Assembly: GCA_008729055.1 (NCBI GenBank)
Contig: SDUX01000007.1
Coordinates: forward strand, 62,001-126,000
Reading direction: 5' to 3'
Source of the DNA: Pyropia haitanensis
Lineage: Eukaryota; Rhodophyta; Bangiophyceae; Bangiales; Bangiaceae
Length of the DNA stretch: 64,000 nucleotides
Both the position numbers and the translations under genes were made by a program. This document shows, piece by piece, positions 23,310 through 34,487 of this stretch (position 1 is its first letter; each line of letters begins with the position of its first letter). Below the pieces are notes generated by a model, which saw nothing but the letters and a program-made list of their open reading frames with translations, did not search any database and was not told the DNA's origin.

Positions 23310-24782
23310 ATGGACGCTGCTGTGGATCTAGACGTTGCGGCCTTGATGCAGGACCAGGAGGACCTCGAGGCTGCCTCGGCTGTTGCCGCGCACTTGGCTG
23401 TGCTGCGCCGTTTTCGTCAGCGCCTGCACGCGTCGCGGTGTGGCCGTCGGCCACGGTACCGAGGATCCGTGAGGGGCCGGAGGGCCAACAAGCCACGTAA
23501 CTTCTCTGCTGGTTTGCGTTCCCTTCTGAGAGATTATTTTGGGGTGGACGGTGCCCCTCCCGTGTACTCGCAGCCGGATTTTGAGCGTCGTTTTCGTGTC
23601 CCGCGCGTGGTGTTTGTGCGCATCTACCGTGCGCTGCAGGACCAGCCGTGGTGGAAGCAGGCCGTGAACGCGACAGGTCGTTTGCAGTCTCATCCTCTGC
23701 AGAAGCTGGTGGCCGCTTTTCGTGTCCTTGCGTACGGGGAAGCTGCTGACCGCGCGGACGAGTACTGTCGCATCTCCTCCACGACCATTGACCTCGCTGT
23801 GAAGAAACTGATTGAATTTATTGGTGATGAGTATGGACCTGTTTATTTGCGCCACCCCAACGACGCGGAGATGGCCATCCTTATGAAGCGGAACGCGGAG
23901 AGGGGAATGCCGGGGTGTATAAGGTCTCTGGATTGCTCCCAGTGGGAGTGGAAGAACTGCCCGAAGGGCCAGGCGGGGCTCTACCAGAACCGGAAGGGGA
24001 GGCGCACGGTCGTTATGGAGACAGTGTGTGACGAGGACCTGTATATCTGGCACCTGCTTGTGGGGTGCCCGGGCAGCATGAACGACCTCAACGTGATGCA
24101 GCAGTCGCCGCTCTACCACGCCGTCATTGCGGGGGATTGGCCCCCCCGCAGCTCGGCCTTTACCGTCAATGGCAACTTGCGCACACTGCCTTACTACCTT
24201 GTCGATGGAATCTACCCACACTACGCGTTTTTCATCTGCTCGTACGCCAACCCCAACACCGAGAAGCGGAAGACATTTAACCGCCTGCAGGAGGCGATTC
24301 GCAAAGACGTCGAGCGCCTGTACGCGGTTTCGACGGCACGCTTCCATATAGCCATGCATCCCGCGCGTTGCGCACGCGTCACCACCATCTGCGCGGCTGC
24401 CAAGGCGGTCGCTATCCTGCACAATATGGTAACGGAGCTACGACGGGGGGGGTATCTGGTCCGGCAGCGGCGGGAATTTGCCGCGGCGGTAAGTGGAGAT
24501 GTGGGGGGAGCCGACGGGGGAGACGGACCTGTTGACGCTGCCGCCGGGGTTGGCGCACCCGGCGGCGGTGGGGGGGGCACAGCAGGCTGCGGCACGCTCG
24601 CAGGTTTGGGCGGCCCGCCGCCGGTCGTGCTGCCGATTGGCCAAGTGGCACCCGACGCGTTTGTACGGGCCATGCGCGCGTGGAAGGAGGTCCGCAGTAC
24701 GCGCCAGCACGTGCAGCTGCGGGACGACCTGGCTGAGGACATCTACCGTGACCGTGAGGCACTCTTGGAGCCGTACTTGTGA
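23310..24782 (+). CDS. PIF/Harbinger element 2 transposase, intact
   Basis: The ATG at 23310 (MDAAVDLDVAALMQDQ) gives a 490-residue product; the frame is open further upstream without an ATG. The sequence matches the plant-type Harbinger transposases (DDE_Tnp_4 / plant transposon protein). Features in order: FRVPRVVFVRIYRAL, a helix-turn-helix region with EYCRISSTTIDLAVKKLIEF, then SLDCSQWEW (first Asp), GSMNDLNVMQQSPL (second Asp), YYLVDGIYP, and RKDVERLYAVSTARF at the acidic C-terminal position. No stop or frameshift is present, so the gene may be functional. It lies tail to tail with the Myb/SANT-like gene at 25989-27971, separated by a GC array. TGA is the stop. Confidence 0.9.
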   Translation: MDAAVDLDVAALMQDQEDLEAASAVAAHLAVLRRFRQRLHASRCGRRPRYRGSVRGRRANKPRNFSAGLRSLLRDYFGVDGAPPVYSQPDFERRFRVPRVVFVRIYRALQDQPWWKQAVNATGRLQSHPLQKLVAAFRVLAYGEAADRADEYCRISSTTIDLAVKKLIEFIGDEYGPVYLRHPNDAEMAILMKRNAERGMPGCIRSLDCSQWEWKNCPKGQAGLYQNRKGRRTVVMETVCDEDLYIWHLLVGCPGSMNDLNVMQQSPLYHAVIAGDWPPRSSAFTVNGNLRTLPYYLVDGIYPHYAFFICSYANPNTEKRKTFNRLQEAIRKDVERLYAVSTARFHIAMHPARCARVTTICAAAKAVAILHNMVTELRRGGYLVRQRREFAAAVSGDVGGADGGDGPVDAAAGVGAPGGGGGGTAGCGTLAGLGGPPPVVLPIGQVAPDAFVRAMRAWKEVRSTRQHVQLRDDLAEDIYRDREALLEPYL

Positions 24783-24989
24783 GGGCGCTGTTCCTGCTGT
24801 GCGTACACTACAGGGCAACAAAAGGTTTTTTTTCCCCATTCAGCAGGGTTTTTTTTTTCCTTGGATAACTGTCGTTTTTTTTGTCCGCGTATACCAGCGC
24901 CCAGCGCGTGAAGACAGCCAGCCCGCCGGCAGACAGCGGACCTGAGAATATGGGGTGCGGAGAGGGGGGGGTTGGCGGGTGGGTCACTT

Positions 24990-26000
24990 GGGGGTGAGGG
25001 TGTGAAGGGTCAGCGGCTTGGGAGACCTGTCGGCGGCGAGCGCCGCCTCGGCGGCGCCAGCCGCGGGCGGCGATGGCGTCGGCGGCGGCCACGGGGGGCA
25101 GCGCCGCCGCCCGTCGCGCCGACGGCGGGCGGCGGTGGCGGCGGCGACGGTCACGGTGGGCGGCGAGGCCGGCGGCGGCGCGCACGGTGGGCGGCGGTGG
25201 CGGCGGCTGCCCGGACTGCGGGCGGCGGTCGCAGCGGCGGCGCGTACGGCGGGCAGCGGAGGCGGCGGCGACGGCCACGTGGGGCGGCGTCGCCGCGCGT
25301 CGCACCGACGCCGGGCGGCAGTGGCGGCGGTGACGCCGTCTGTTGGCTACACCATCGCCCGTCACGCCGATGGCGGGCGGCGGAGGCGGCGGCGGCGGCC
25401 AGGGTGGGCAGCGGGGACGGCGGCGGTGCGGACGGCGGGCGGCGGTGGCGGCGGCCACGGGGGGCGGCGTCGCCGCCCGTGAAGCGGACGGCGGGCGGCG
25501 GTGATGGCGGCGACCGCCCCAGGGGGCGGCGCCGCCGCCCGTCTTGCCGACGGCGGGTGGCAGTGGCAGCGGCGGTCGCCAGGGTGGGCGGCGAGGCCGG
25601 CGGCGGCGTGGACGGTGGGCGGTGTTCGCGGCGGCGGCGTCGACGGCGGGCGGCGGTCGCGGCGGTTGCGCCCTCGCTGGGTGGCGGGGCCGGTGGCGGC
25701 GCCGACGGCGGGCTGCGGTCGCGGCGGAGATGCGCATGGTGGGCGGCGGTGGCGGCCGCGGCTGCCACGGGGTGCGGCAGCGCACCCAGCAGCGCTGATG
25801 AGGGGCGGCGGTGACGGCGGCGGCGGCCACGTTTGGGGGGGGCAACGGTGGCGGCGCCGATGGCTGCCGGCGGCGGCGGTGGCGGTGGCGACGGTCGCAG
25901 TACTGGCACTGCGGGCGGCGGCCGGTGACGGCAAGCACTGGCCGGGTGACGGCCGCGAACACCACCGCCGGCAACCGCGGCGGCGCTGTCAGCGGGAATT
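24990..26000. repeat. GC-rich degenerate tandem array between Harbinger element 2 genes
   Basis: The array is built from GGGCGGCGGTGGCGGCGG-like units about 60-80 bases apart, with interspersed GACGGTCACGG variants. Open frames in several phases encode only G/A/R/P-rich peptides and are rejected. It is flanked by T runs (24828-24880) on the left, and by an A17-like run at 26040 and a CA microsatellite at 26108-26132 on the right. Confidence 0.8.
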
Positions 26001-27971
26001 GCAGCCGCGGCAAACCGTTCGGGGGGGCACGTACAAGTAAAAAAAAAAAAAAAAAACCTCACCCTGCCCAACGGGTGCGGAAAAAAAAAACCTTTGCTGC
26101 CTGCGGCCACAAACACACACACACGCACACACTACGTACACAAACTCAAGCGATTCTGCAACATCGGACTCACTGCTGGACTGGTCGCTGAGGCGAGGGG
26201 TCCTCGCTGGGCCGCTGGGGGAGGACAGGCCGCTGTCACACGAGTCCCCATCAGCAAGCGGCAAAGTAGTGCCCAGCGACGTGCGAGCTTGCGCAGCGGC
26301 AGCCATCGCCTTCGTAAGTTGGGCTCGGACAGCACGTGAGAGGGGGGCACTAGGGCCATCCTTACCACCCACAGATCGGGGACTGGGGCCGTCTCGGGCA
26401 CGCACGCGCGCTGCCGCTCGGTCCGGGGATGCTGCCACAGGTCCCTCGAGTGCCGACGCGTCGGCGAGGGCAGCTTTCTCTGCCGCTGGCTCATTGGTAG
26501 GGATCCGGGGCGGCGCCACAGCCAGCGGCGCCGCGGGAGGCGGCGGCGGCGGGCGCTCGGTGTCATTATCATCGTCGTCACACACCCCATAAACAGAGGC
26601 GACGCCTGTAGCGGCGTAGGCTGGTACGGCGGCAGGAAGTCGATCAGGTGTCCAGCTCAGTGCGTGGGGGGGGCCAACAGGCACGCCGGCGGCGACCAGC
26701 ATCTGCCGCGCCTTGGTGCGCATAAACAGCTTGGCCTTTTCAGTATCGCGCATGCCGGGCTGGTTGAACAGAATGATTGCGGACCGCTCAGCAGACGCCG
26801 TAGCAATGGCGTTCAGCGCTTCTGTGCTCGCCCGCACCTCGCGCGCCGCCGCCAGGTCCTCCATGCGTCCGCGCTTAGCAGCCTTGCTGCCGGGAGTGCG
26901 CGGGTCAAACTTGCGCGCTGCGCCCCCCACTTTGCCAGTCTTGCGGGGGCCGTTGGTCGGATCGTCCGTGTCCACGTCGATGTCGCTGTCGCCGCTCCCG
27001 TCAGTGCTCCTGCGGGTGCCCATCCCCGCGGCAGCCGCGCCGGCGGCCCCGCTCCGCTTGTCAGAATGGCGCAAAACTTTCCAGCACGGAACGTACTTCT
27101 CGAGAACGTAGTACTTACGCTTCACAGTCTCCGGCTCGGTCCCGTCCAGACGCGCTTGGTGCAACCGAATGGCCTCGTAGATGTCCTCGCCCTTGCTGTG
27201 GGCCAACGCGCCCTGCACGATCGCCTCCTCCGACGGGTTGACCGTCAGCTGCAGGCGCTGCACGGCCAGGAATGACGATGCGAACGCGCTCGCCCTCTTC
27301 TTGACTTTGTCCCAGGTCTTTGTCACCGCCCCAACCGTGCGGTCCGTCGTCATCGGCAGCTCCGCGCGGGCGCGCATCAGGTTCAGATACTCATTCCGCA
27401 CACCGCCGTAAAAGTCGCTCCCCTTCTGGTCCGTCCCCACCACGCTGTCGCGAGTCTTCTTCAGCCAGGCCTGGCACAGGCACGTCAGCTCCACCTCGGA
27501 CCAGCCCAGCCCCGAGCCCATCGTGGCGGTTGGTCGGCTAGCGACGGGGGGGGCCCTGCCCTGCAGGGTCGGCGCGAGATGCGTGGCGAGGCGGGAGGCC
27601 TCGAGGGGAGCGCACTTGCCGTCCGGCGTGGTCTCCGCGGTAGGGCAGCGGCGGGGGCGGCGGCGGGGGTGGCGGAGGGAGCGGCGGCGGGGGCGGCCTT
27701 TGGTCGTAGCGCGGCGGCGGCTGCTCGTCAAACGGCGGGGGGGGGGAGGCGGCGGCCACCCAGCGGTCAGGGCGGTCGTCGTACCGCCCTGGGCTGTGCC
27801 GGGGGGGCGGGTTGTCGTCACGTCCGCGAGGAGGGTTGGTCCGGCTGCGGGGGCGAGGCTGCTCGTCGGGATGGTGGCGGGGAGGGTAGGGGGGGCGGCG
27901 GGGCCAGTCGTCGTTGGCAGTGCGGGGGTTGGAAGGGGCGGGGGCATCCCACCAGCCATCACGTCCGCCAT
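25989..27971 (-). CDS. PIF/Harbinger element 2 Myb/SANT-like, NAM-associated protein
   Basis: The frame is open from 27971 to 25989 (660 residues). A second candidate start at 27521 (MGSGLGWSEVELTCLCQAW) sits directly at the conserved domain; the upstream part is Pro/Thr-rich. The Myb/SANT-like domain continues with SDFYGGVRNEYLNLM and VGAVTKTWDKVKKRA. A NAM-associated-like C-terminal part has RGRMEDLAAAREVRA and FNQPGMRDTEKAKLFMRTKA. In this superfamily the protein partners the transposase and binds the element ends. The last ~50 codons run through a GT microsatellite and a T run, so the true 3' end may differ; a GTACGT donor there could mark an intron. The gene is convergent with the transposase at 23310-24782. 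Confidence 0.75.
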   Translation of the reverse strand: MADVMAGGMPPPLPTPALPTTTGPAAPPTLPATIPTSSLAPAAGPTLLADVTTTRPPGTAQGGTTTALTAGWPPPPPPRRLTSSRRRATTKGRPRRRSLRHPRRRPRRCPTAETTPDGKCAPLEASRLATHLAPTLQGRAPPVASRPTATMGSGLGWSEVELTCLCQAWLKKTRDSVVGTDQKGSDFYGGVRNEYLNLMRARAELPMTTDRTVGAVTKTWDKVKKRASAFASSFLAVQRLQLTVNPSEEAIVQGALAHSKGEDIYEAIRLHQARLDGTEPETVKRKYYVLEKYVPCWKVLRHSDKRSGAAGAAAAGMGTRRSTDGSGDSDIDVDTDDPTNGPRKTGKVGGAARKFDPRTPGSKAAKRGRMEDLAAAREVRASTEALNAIATASAERSAIILFNQPGMRDTEKAKLFMRTKARQMLVAAGVPVGPPHALSWTPDRLPAAVPAYAATGVASVYGVCDDDDNDTERPPPPPPAAPLAVAPPRIPTNEPAAEKAALADASALEGPVAASPDRAAARVRARDGPSPRSVGGKDGPSAPLSRAVRAQLTKAMAAAAQARTSLGTTLPLADGDSCDSGLSSPSGPARTPRLSDQSSSESDVAESLEFVYVVCACVCVCGRRQQRFFFSAPVGQGEVFFFFFYLYVPPRTVCRGCNSR

Positions 27972-28532
27972 TTATAGTCCAGGGAGGCGAGTAGGTCCAG
28001 CCAGGCGGGGGCGGGGCCGCCCACGGGCAGCGGCACGTCCAATGGCACAGCGAGGGCGGCGGGCCCGCCGCAGACGACGGCCCCCAGTCGGATGACGGCT
28101 GCTGCTGCGGCGAGGACCACGGGGCGTAGTAGGGTGACGCCGGCCTCCATGGAGCGGCAGGGCCGCCATAGCCGCGGCGACCATCGCCGGGGCCGTTGCC
28201 GCGGCCGTGCAAGGTAGGCGGGAAGACGTTGTCAGTGCGGGGGGCGGGGAGCGGAGCGTCGGAAGCGCGAAAGCGGTTGGGGGGAGGAAAGCTGGGCGGG
28301 GTGCGCGGTTGGCTCTGTCGGCGGTGGTCGCTGGGGCAGGGCGCGGGCGGGGCGGTGCCGTTCAGGCGGCGGGGACGACGGGCCCCGCCCCCCCGTAAAC
28401 TGGTAGGATCGGCAGCCGCCCCGGCCAGCCCCGCGCGCGAACGTGCCCCCCGCCGCCACGCACACCCCACGCGCGCGCCACAGGTCGGGCTAGGAGGGGG
28501 AGAGGGGAGGGGGGGTCGGAAGCGGGGGCGGG

Positions 28533-29030
28533 GCGCCCAGCAGGCAAAACCGGTCGGAATCGGAGCGTCCGACGGGGCGCCTTCGTGGGTGGTGGCGGCG
28601 GGGCGGCCGCGCGGCCGCCTGCGGCCGCGTGGGCGGGGGGGGATCTGGCGTGTCTGGGTATTGCCGCCACCACCAATTGGGAGGCCGACTCGGGGGGTTG
28701 TGGGGGGGGGGGGCGCCCAGCAGGCGACCACGTTGGGGTTGGGTCGTCCGGCGGGGCCACCCGCCAGGCTGGTGGCGGCTGGAAGGCCGCGCGTAGGGGG
28801 TCGGGACACGTCAGTTTTCCGCAGGGCCTGTCTGCGCTCAACGATTGGGCGGCTCAACGCGGATTGGGGGGGCCGAAAGCGCCCAGCAGGCAACCACGTT
28901 GGTGTCGGGGCGTCCGACGGGGCGCCCCGCGCCGGCGGTGGCGGATGGGCAGCCGAGTGGGCGGAAGACTGTGGCGCGGGCTCCACCGGGCCTGCCTGCT
29001 GCCCCCGCTCACCAATAGGGGAGCCATTTT
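28533..29030. repeat. Minisatellite, ~165-180 bp unit, three copies
   Basis: The motif GCGCCCAGCAGGC starts at 28533, 28713 and 28879, each followed about 25 bases later by a CGTCCGACGGGGC-like block. Units differ by short indels. Minus-strand Pro-rich frames across this region reflect the repeat. This could lie near the right boundary of Harbinger element 2, which I could not define. Confidence 0.75.
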
Positions 29031-29039
29031 ACGGGTTCT

Positions 29040-30365
29040 TGCTGCAGGCTGGGAGAGGCGCGGGAGGCCTGCCGGAAAGAAAGAATCCCCCGTGCTGGCG
29101 GAACGCGGGCGACACGCCTGCCCCAGGGCTGGCACCCGCGGCCGGATCCTAGCCCCCCCCCCATCAGACAGTGTCTACGACGGGTTCAGGCAGTGTGTGG
29201 AGGGCTGCCTGCATACTGGCAATGCACCCGTTTCCCGCTGCGACCGCCGTTCAAGCGGAGGGGCCGCGCGAGATACGCACGAGGTCGCGTCCGTTGGGAC
29301 GATCGTTGAGAGAATTGGACTGTTTCGACTACATTTGATGCATACGATCGCAGTCGACCGAGAAATTGAGGGCAACGTGTCGCCCTTGATCGCATATTTG
29401 TCGTCGAGACGGGCGCACGATCGTGCGGGATTTGCGACGCTCGCGTTGCTTCTCCCTACTGGATGTGACCATCGCTTGTGATTCTTGATTCTATTGCAAT
29501 CTTCCTTGGTCTTCGGTCCGTCCACACCCAACAACATCCCGACGAATTGATGCACGCATTGGGCTCCTGACGTAGACAACTCCATCCAGATCGGTTGGGG
29601 ACCTCGGCTTCCGGCTGGTCCTCCAGTCACCAGCCGCCACGTGTGTCCATTTCAGACTTAAATGAAAATCGGTTGGGGATGGTCCTGCTGTTGGTGGGTG
29701 GCTCTAAGGGAGAAGACGGGGGATTCAGTCGTCGACCCCCGTTGCAACGCATTGGAATTGCTGTTTGCCTTTGTCGTGGATCGATCAAATTCCTGAGAAC
29801 TGGGGTGCTTCTATATTTCTTTCCCCCCCCTGTACCACAGAACGCACTGTGAATGAGCCTGTAGAAGCGCATCCTGACTCAAGGATCGAGCCTGGCCAGC
29901 GACCCTTTCCAGATTCTGGGACCCGTCTCCGCTGCCGACTCGACACCCAGCATCGAATCTGACTGAGAGAGAAGAAATTGGAGCTGAAAGTCTGAGTCGA
30001 CCGCATCTCTGACGAGTCGGCCGCGCGCCCTTGACGGCCCGCTGCTTGTGCATGGACGCACCCCCTTGTCTGTTGCCATTGCCCAATGCCGTTTGCTGTT
30101 TTTGTCCTCCTCCTTTCCCGGGCATCCTGTTCACCGGATCGCGGTGGCCCCACCTCATCGCCACGACCCAACTGCTCCGCGTAGGCGCCGTGTTGGGCAT
30201 ACATACGGCCGTTGCCATAACGGCGCTGCCGCACTCGGTCCGCGACGCGCTGCGGGTCTCCAGGAGGCTGATGCCGATCAGAGTAAGGTCTCGGGGGTTC
30301 TTGACGTAATCGAGGAAATTACGGCTGCGTGCGGCGCGGGGGAGGACGTGTCGCTCACGGAATGA
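29040..30365. other. Region without a recognised gene
   Basis: No convincing protein frame is present. Two partial repeats of a CGGTTGGGGA-like block occur at about 29592 and 29670, resembling sequence near the hairpin at 49330. No RNA gene was recognised. Confidence 0.4.
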
Positions 30366-30884
30366 GTGTCTAAAACAGTGGGCCTACTGCGCAGCCTGAA
30401 GCCACACGAGCGCGCACAATGGGGTGGTATTCCGGACTCACATGAGACTCTCGCTCTTGTTAGTGGTGATATAGAGAAGGGGCTAAGCGCAACGGCTGAG
30501 CTCGTGGGACTCGCCGAGATCGCTGGCATGGGGAGCACATGCGGCTTGGCCAACCAGGCCGCTGCACATGCGCGTAACCTGGTGGGCCTTTTGTTTCAGA
30601 AGAGCACTGAGCAGGGGTGTTTTCCTCGGGATGTGCGTATGAGCCCTGCCAATTTTAATGAGTTTCTGTCTCTCACTGAGCCGCACCTGCCCCGTGGCCT
30701 CCGTGACCCGGTGGCTATCCCCCCTACCCGGCGCATCCCGTCCCATTGGACAGCAATCGTCTGTCGGCAGCTTGCTACGCCACGCACATGGCATTGGCCA
30801 CGTTTCATAGAGAAAGTCGCCAGCTGTGACAAGCGTTGGTCGATGAGCGCTGTGCGCGCATCCGAAGCAGAACACTTCAGCTGA
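30366..30884 (+). pseudogene. Harbinger transposase N-terminal remnant
   Basis: The frame is 172 codons long, begins only with GTG right after a TGA, and ends without a catalytic core. Its centre, RDVRMSPANFNEFLSLTEPH followed by a run ending in TRRI, closely resembles the RMSPASFE region that precedes the helix-turn-helix in Harbinger element 1's transposase. I therefore read it as a truncated third Harbinger copy. The preceding part (AELVGLAEIAGMGSTCG) is unassigned. It could also be a fragment of an unrelated gene. Confidence 0.4.
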
Positions 30885-31293
30885 AACCTCGGCACGGAGT
30901 CAATTGGGTCATCGGAATCAGACACTACTCAATTGAATGACGATGGCCTGCTCGTCACTGCAGCTGGCCGCGGGCGGCCGGCCATCCACAGAGGTGTTCC
31001 CCCGTCGCCCAAAGATCCAGGTCGGGCGGCCGACGGGGCACCAAGATCCTGAGTGTGCCGACTGGCTATCACGTGTGCACTCGTGGCCAAGGCCATCGTC
31101 AGCCAGCAATGGCGCGTGCGCTGGCGGCCGCCGCCTCCACCTCTCAGGACATGGCAGTGGGAGAAGCGTCTTGAATCTGCCACGTGCCCGCTCAACGCTG
31201 GGCGGGAAACGGGTTGTCAGAACCGCGCGGGCCTATCGGTATTGGTGGCTGCCGAGTCCTACGCCAAGAACTTCAAACTCTTCGATGCACTGT

Positions 31294-33574
31294 TTATTTC
31301 CTACCAATCTTTGTCCTCTTGATGTATGTCAGGACGGTCCGCTCAGCCTCAGCAAACTGCGCCCGTGCCCAAGCCTCGCGCTCTGCTTCCGCTTTTGCTA
31401 AGGTCGCTTGACTGTGGCGCAGGCCACGCTTGTTCGCAGCGAGCCGCTTGTCGCCGGGTTTGGGGTTGTGGACCCCAGGTCGAGCCTTCTTGCGAATGGC
31501 TGACCTCAACCGCATGGTCGCGAGACTCGCTCTGCTCGCGAGAGCCATTGAGGCCACCAGCTTGCCGCACGACTGCAACTCGGTGTCAGCTGTGAACCGC
31601 GCCGCATTTTGCTTGTAGAATCCGTGCCATGCCTCGATTGCTTGTTCCGCATAAAGGCCAAGGCTGCCAAAACGCGCCATGAACGCCCCGGCGAGGCACA
31701 GCAGGATGTGGAGCTTTGGCGAAACATTGACCCACGGAAACCGCCCAGCGAGCAAAGCAACGAGCCGCTCGGCCCCAACTGTGAACTGCTGCTGCTCTGC
31801 AGCAGGTATGTCGTCGGCCCGGTTCAGGGTGGGGACGATCCCGCGCCACAAGTCCCAAGCCTCTGCGTAGCTGCTGCAAAGCTCTTCCGACACGAACCCT
31901 TCCAGTGCTTGACAGACGATGCCGCTCCGCGCGGCAATCCGGTGGCAATGCCTGCCAATGAAGTTGCCCCTGTGGTACGGGACGGGCCGCACTCCAACGC
32001 CCCAGAGCAATTTGCTCGCAAGCTCCAACGCAAAAAGAAGCGCAGCTGCGGCGCCGCGCTCAAAATGTACGGCCTCAACCGCTAGCCGCAGCAGTCGTAG
32101 CGTAACTCCAATTGTCAGGTGCAGTGGTAGTGGAACAATCTGGCGGGGATCTACGGCCACAAGGGGGATGTTCTCGACCGACAAGTGGGTGGCTTGACTC
32201 ATGGTCTCAATGCGTTTGCGCATGAGCGCCTCACGCATGCCCAATAGTTGTGAGTACAACCTAGGAAAAGTTAACGGAGGGGGAGGCTTAACGTCCTGAA
32301 GCGTGCCGTACTTGGCGTCGAGGGCGCCCTGCGCCCGACTGGGTGCTCGTGTGCGGAGACACCACAGGCAGGGCATCGTAGCGCTCGGTCCCTTGTGACC
32401 AACCACGGTGCACAGCGCCTCGTAATCTCCTGACAGGAAAAGACGGACGGCTCGTCGGTGACCGCCAACCACAACACCATACAGGAACAGGTCTTGAATC
32501 TGCGCCACGTGAGATTCCAACATAGCCGCCACCTGTGGGTACTTGTCTTTCTGGCAGGGGCACGCAGCCAAAAGGAGGGTGTTGCGGATGTTGTTTGGTT
32601 GGTCTTGATTCATGAAGTCGAGCACAATCTTCTCAGACGCTGGCGCGCCACCCTTGTCCAATCCGAGTGACAACTGCACGTCGCGCATGTCGTCAGGCGG
32701 ACACCCGTCGGGATACGCAGGTTGTCCATCGTCTGGTACCACGTAGTCACGCGTCTGCCTTGCGAGCGCACCCTCGCGAGTGCGCACTGGGCGCTCCCTG
32801 AAAACACCGGCGTTCCACAGGGCGCTCAAGCGTTGCTCCACAGCAGCGCGCATATTCTAGAGATGCGCACCTGATTCATCAATCTGCACTGCTGCTGCAG
32901 GGCTCCGTGCCATAGCCGCTCTGGCGCTCCTGAGGGCGTGGGTGCTCGCCATCCCACAATTCTCAGTGCCAAGAGAGAGTCGTAAAGAGTTGTACTTCTT
33001 GTCGCTTAAGCCGAGAGCTGCTAAAACGCCGACCTGGTCGGCTGCTGACAAAGGAGTTGAGGTTGACGACGCGCATCTTCCTGCTCCGTTCGAGCGTCTT
33101 GCACCACCCGCTAAGCGCTAGTTTCTCTGGCTCTTGAGGACCTTGTCCTTCAGCTGCATGCCTGTGCGGCTGTAAGAACTAACCCGCCCATTCCTGTGCT
33201 TCACACGGATGGTCTCAGGCTTTGCACGTGCGAGCAATGCCGTCATCGTCTGGACCCCAAGAAGTTCCTCAACATCTTTGGTTGTCCGCGCCGCCAGTAC
33301 TCCAGCCAGATAGGCACGCGCGACACGACGAAGATCCGACTCCTCCGCCATCACACAGCACGTGACGGAGGGAGCGCCGGCGCACGCGGCGGGGACGCCA
33401 CCCAAACCGCACGCGAGCATCGAAGGCGCGCTGTCGACAGCGGAATTTCCAGTTGCGCGCGGGTAGCACCTGAGACAGGGGGCGCTACCGCCGACGGCGA
33501 TGCCGCCACCCAGCCGGCAAGAGAAACTTGCACGCGCGCCATCGCTCGCGGGACCGCCAGTCGCGCGCGGGGGG
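31294..33574 (-). pseudogene. Transposon-encoded protein of unknown family, C-terminal part, two TAG
   Basis: One minus-strand frame runs from 33574 to 31294 with in-frame TAG at 33120-33118 and 32859-32857 and no frameshift. The 519 codons after the second TAG are uninterrupted. Distinctive motifs are GHKGPSATMPCLWCLRTRA (a paired-Cys, zinc-binding look), HLTIGVTLRLLRLAVEAV, FPWVNVSPKLHILLC, and FGSLGLYAEQAIEAWHGFY followed by an Arg-Phe-Thr. These recall large transposon-associated proteins sharing a GHxGP...PCxxC motif, but I cannot name the superfamily. Upstream of the first TAG the frame enters Cys-containing ~36-residue repeats and continues, across the inserted retrotransposon, at 44611-45377. 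The interruption by the retrotransposon and two stops make it non-functional here. Confidence 0.65.
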
Positions 33575-33578
33575 CAAA

Positions 33579-34221
33579 TGTGGCATATATACGCCTGGGG
33601 GGCGCGCAGGGGCCGTCCACGGCTAAGTGGACGGCACGCGCCGCAGCCCCACGGGCGGCCACACCCGCCGAGGGCGTCGTTGCAACCCCTCTCCCCGACC
33701 CCTGTAAAAGGGTCGGGCGGCGCACCGGGCCCGAACGGTCGCGTCACGGGTGGGGCTAGCCCCCCCCCCTAGGTCGCTTGTGATTGGATCGAAGGCGTGC
33801 GCCGGCGGGCGATCCTTCTATCTGAGGGACAGCTCCCGGGCCGGGGGAGGACGGCCGCGGGAGCTGGATCGAGTACTCCCTGTGACGATCGATAGGATCT
33901 ACCTGTCGATTGTGGTACGCCCTTTCGGGGGGTACTCACCAATTTCGCATGCAATTATCGTCTTGGAGGGATTTCGCTTCTATTTCTTAGGACAGGTCGA
34001 CCCTGCCCGGTCGACCTGTCCGATCGAGGGTTGTGGCGGGCGCGCGCGCGCCTCTTCTGGGCTCGCGACGGCGTTCTCGCCCCGCTCCTCCCTGCTTGTC
34101 AGGTCTAAACGTATCCCTCTTTGTCCCGCTTACTTGCCATAGTCTTGGCACTGCGGTTACGGGTCTGTGCGTCAACCCTCCCCCCTGATTACGGTACCCT
34201 GTGGACACCCGACTTGCCACA
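33579..34221 (+). repeat. 5' LTR
   Basis: The LTR is 643 bp, TG...CA, with short terminal inverted TGTGGCA/TGCCACA. A CATATATA box lies at 33583-33590, an atypical place so near the LTR start; CTGTAAAAGG at about 33700 is another TATA-like site. A palindrome of GACAGGTCGAC and GTCGACCTGTC lies near 33990. The 3' LTR differs only by four C/T transitions. Confidence 0.95.
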
Positions 34222-34222
34222 T

Positions 34223-34239
34223 TGGTGGAGCAGCAGGGG
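34223..34239 (+). other. Primer binding site (probable)
   Basis: One base after the 5' LTR the sequence TGGTGGAGCAGCAGGGG begins with TGG, complementary to a tRNA CCA end, as expected for minus-strand priming. The tRNA species cannot be named from sequence alone. Confidence 0.7.
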
Positions 34240-34487
34240 ATACGCAGAAACTCACGGCCCTCGGCCGTGAGGTGGACGTGTATCTCCTTATCTTTTACGG
34301 CTAAGACGGGTAGCGGTGTCATCGTGGACTTCGACTTGGGCGGTCGGAGCGCAGGGCGCAAACGGACCCGGGTCAAGGTGGTGGTGAGCGGGGCTCATCA
34401 CGTCAAGGGGTCGCCACGGGCCGTAGCCCCGTGGACGACGACGATCGCCGGTCCTCGACAGGGGAGGACCTGATCGGCGAGGGTAAC

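Noticed and set aside
24808..26191. Overlapping Arg/Pro/Ala-rich frames in the Harbinger element 2 spacer
   Set aside because: Several phases of both strands are open at once over a degenerate GC array; no domain is visible.
27538..28986. 482-codon minus-strand Pro-rich frame
   Set aside because: It overlaps the Myb/SANT frame in another phase and covers the 28.5-kb minisatellite; composition explains it.
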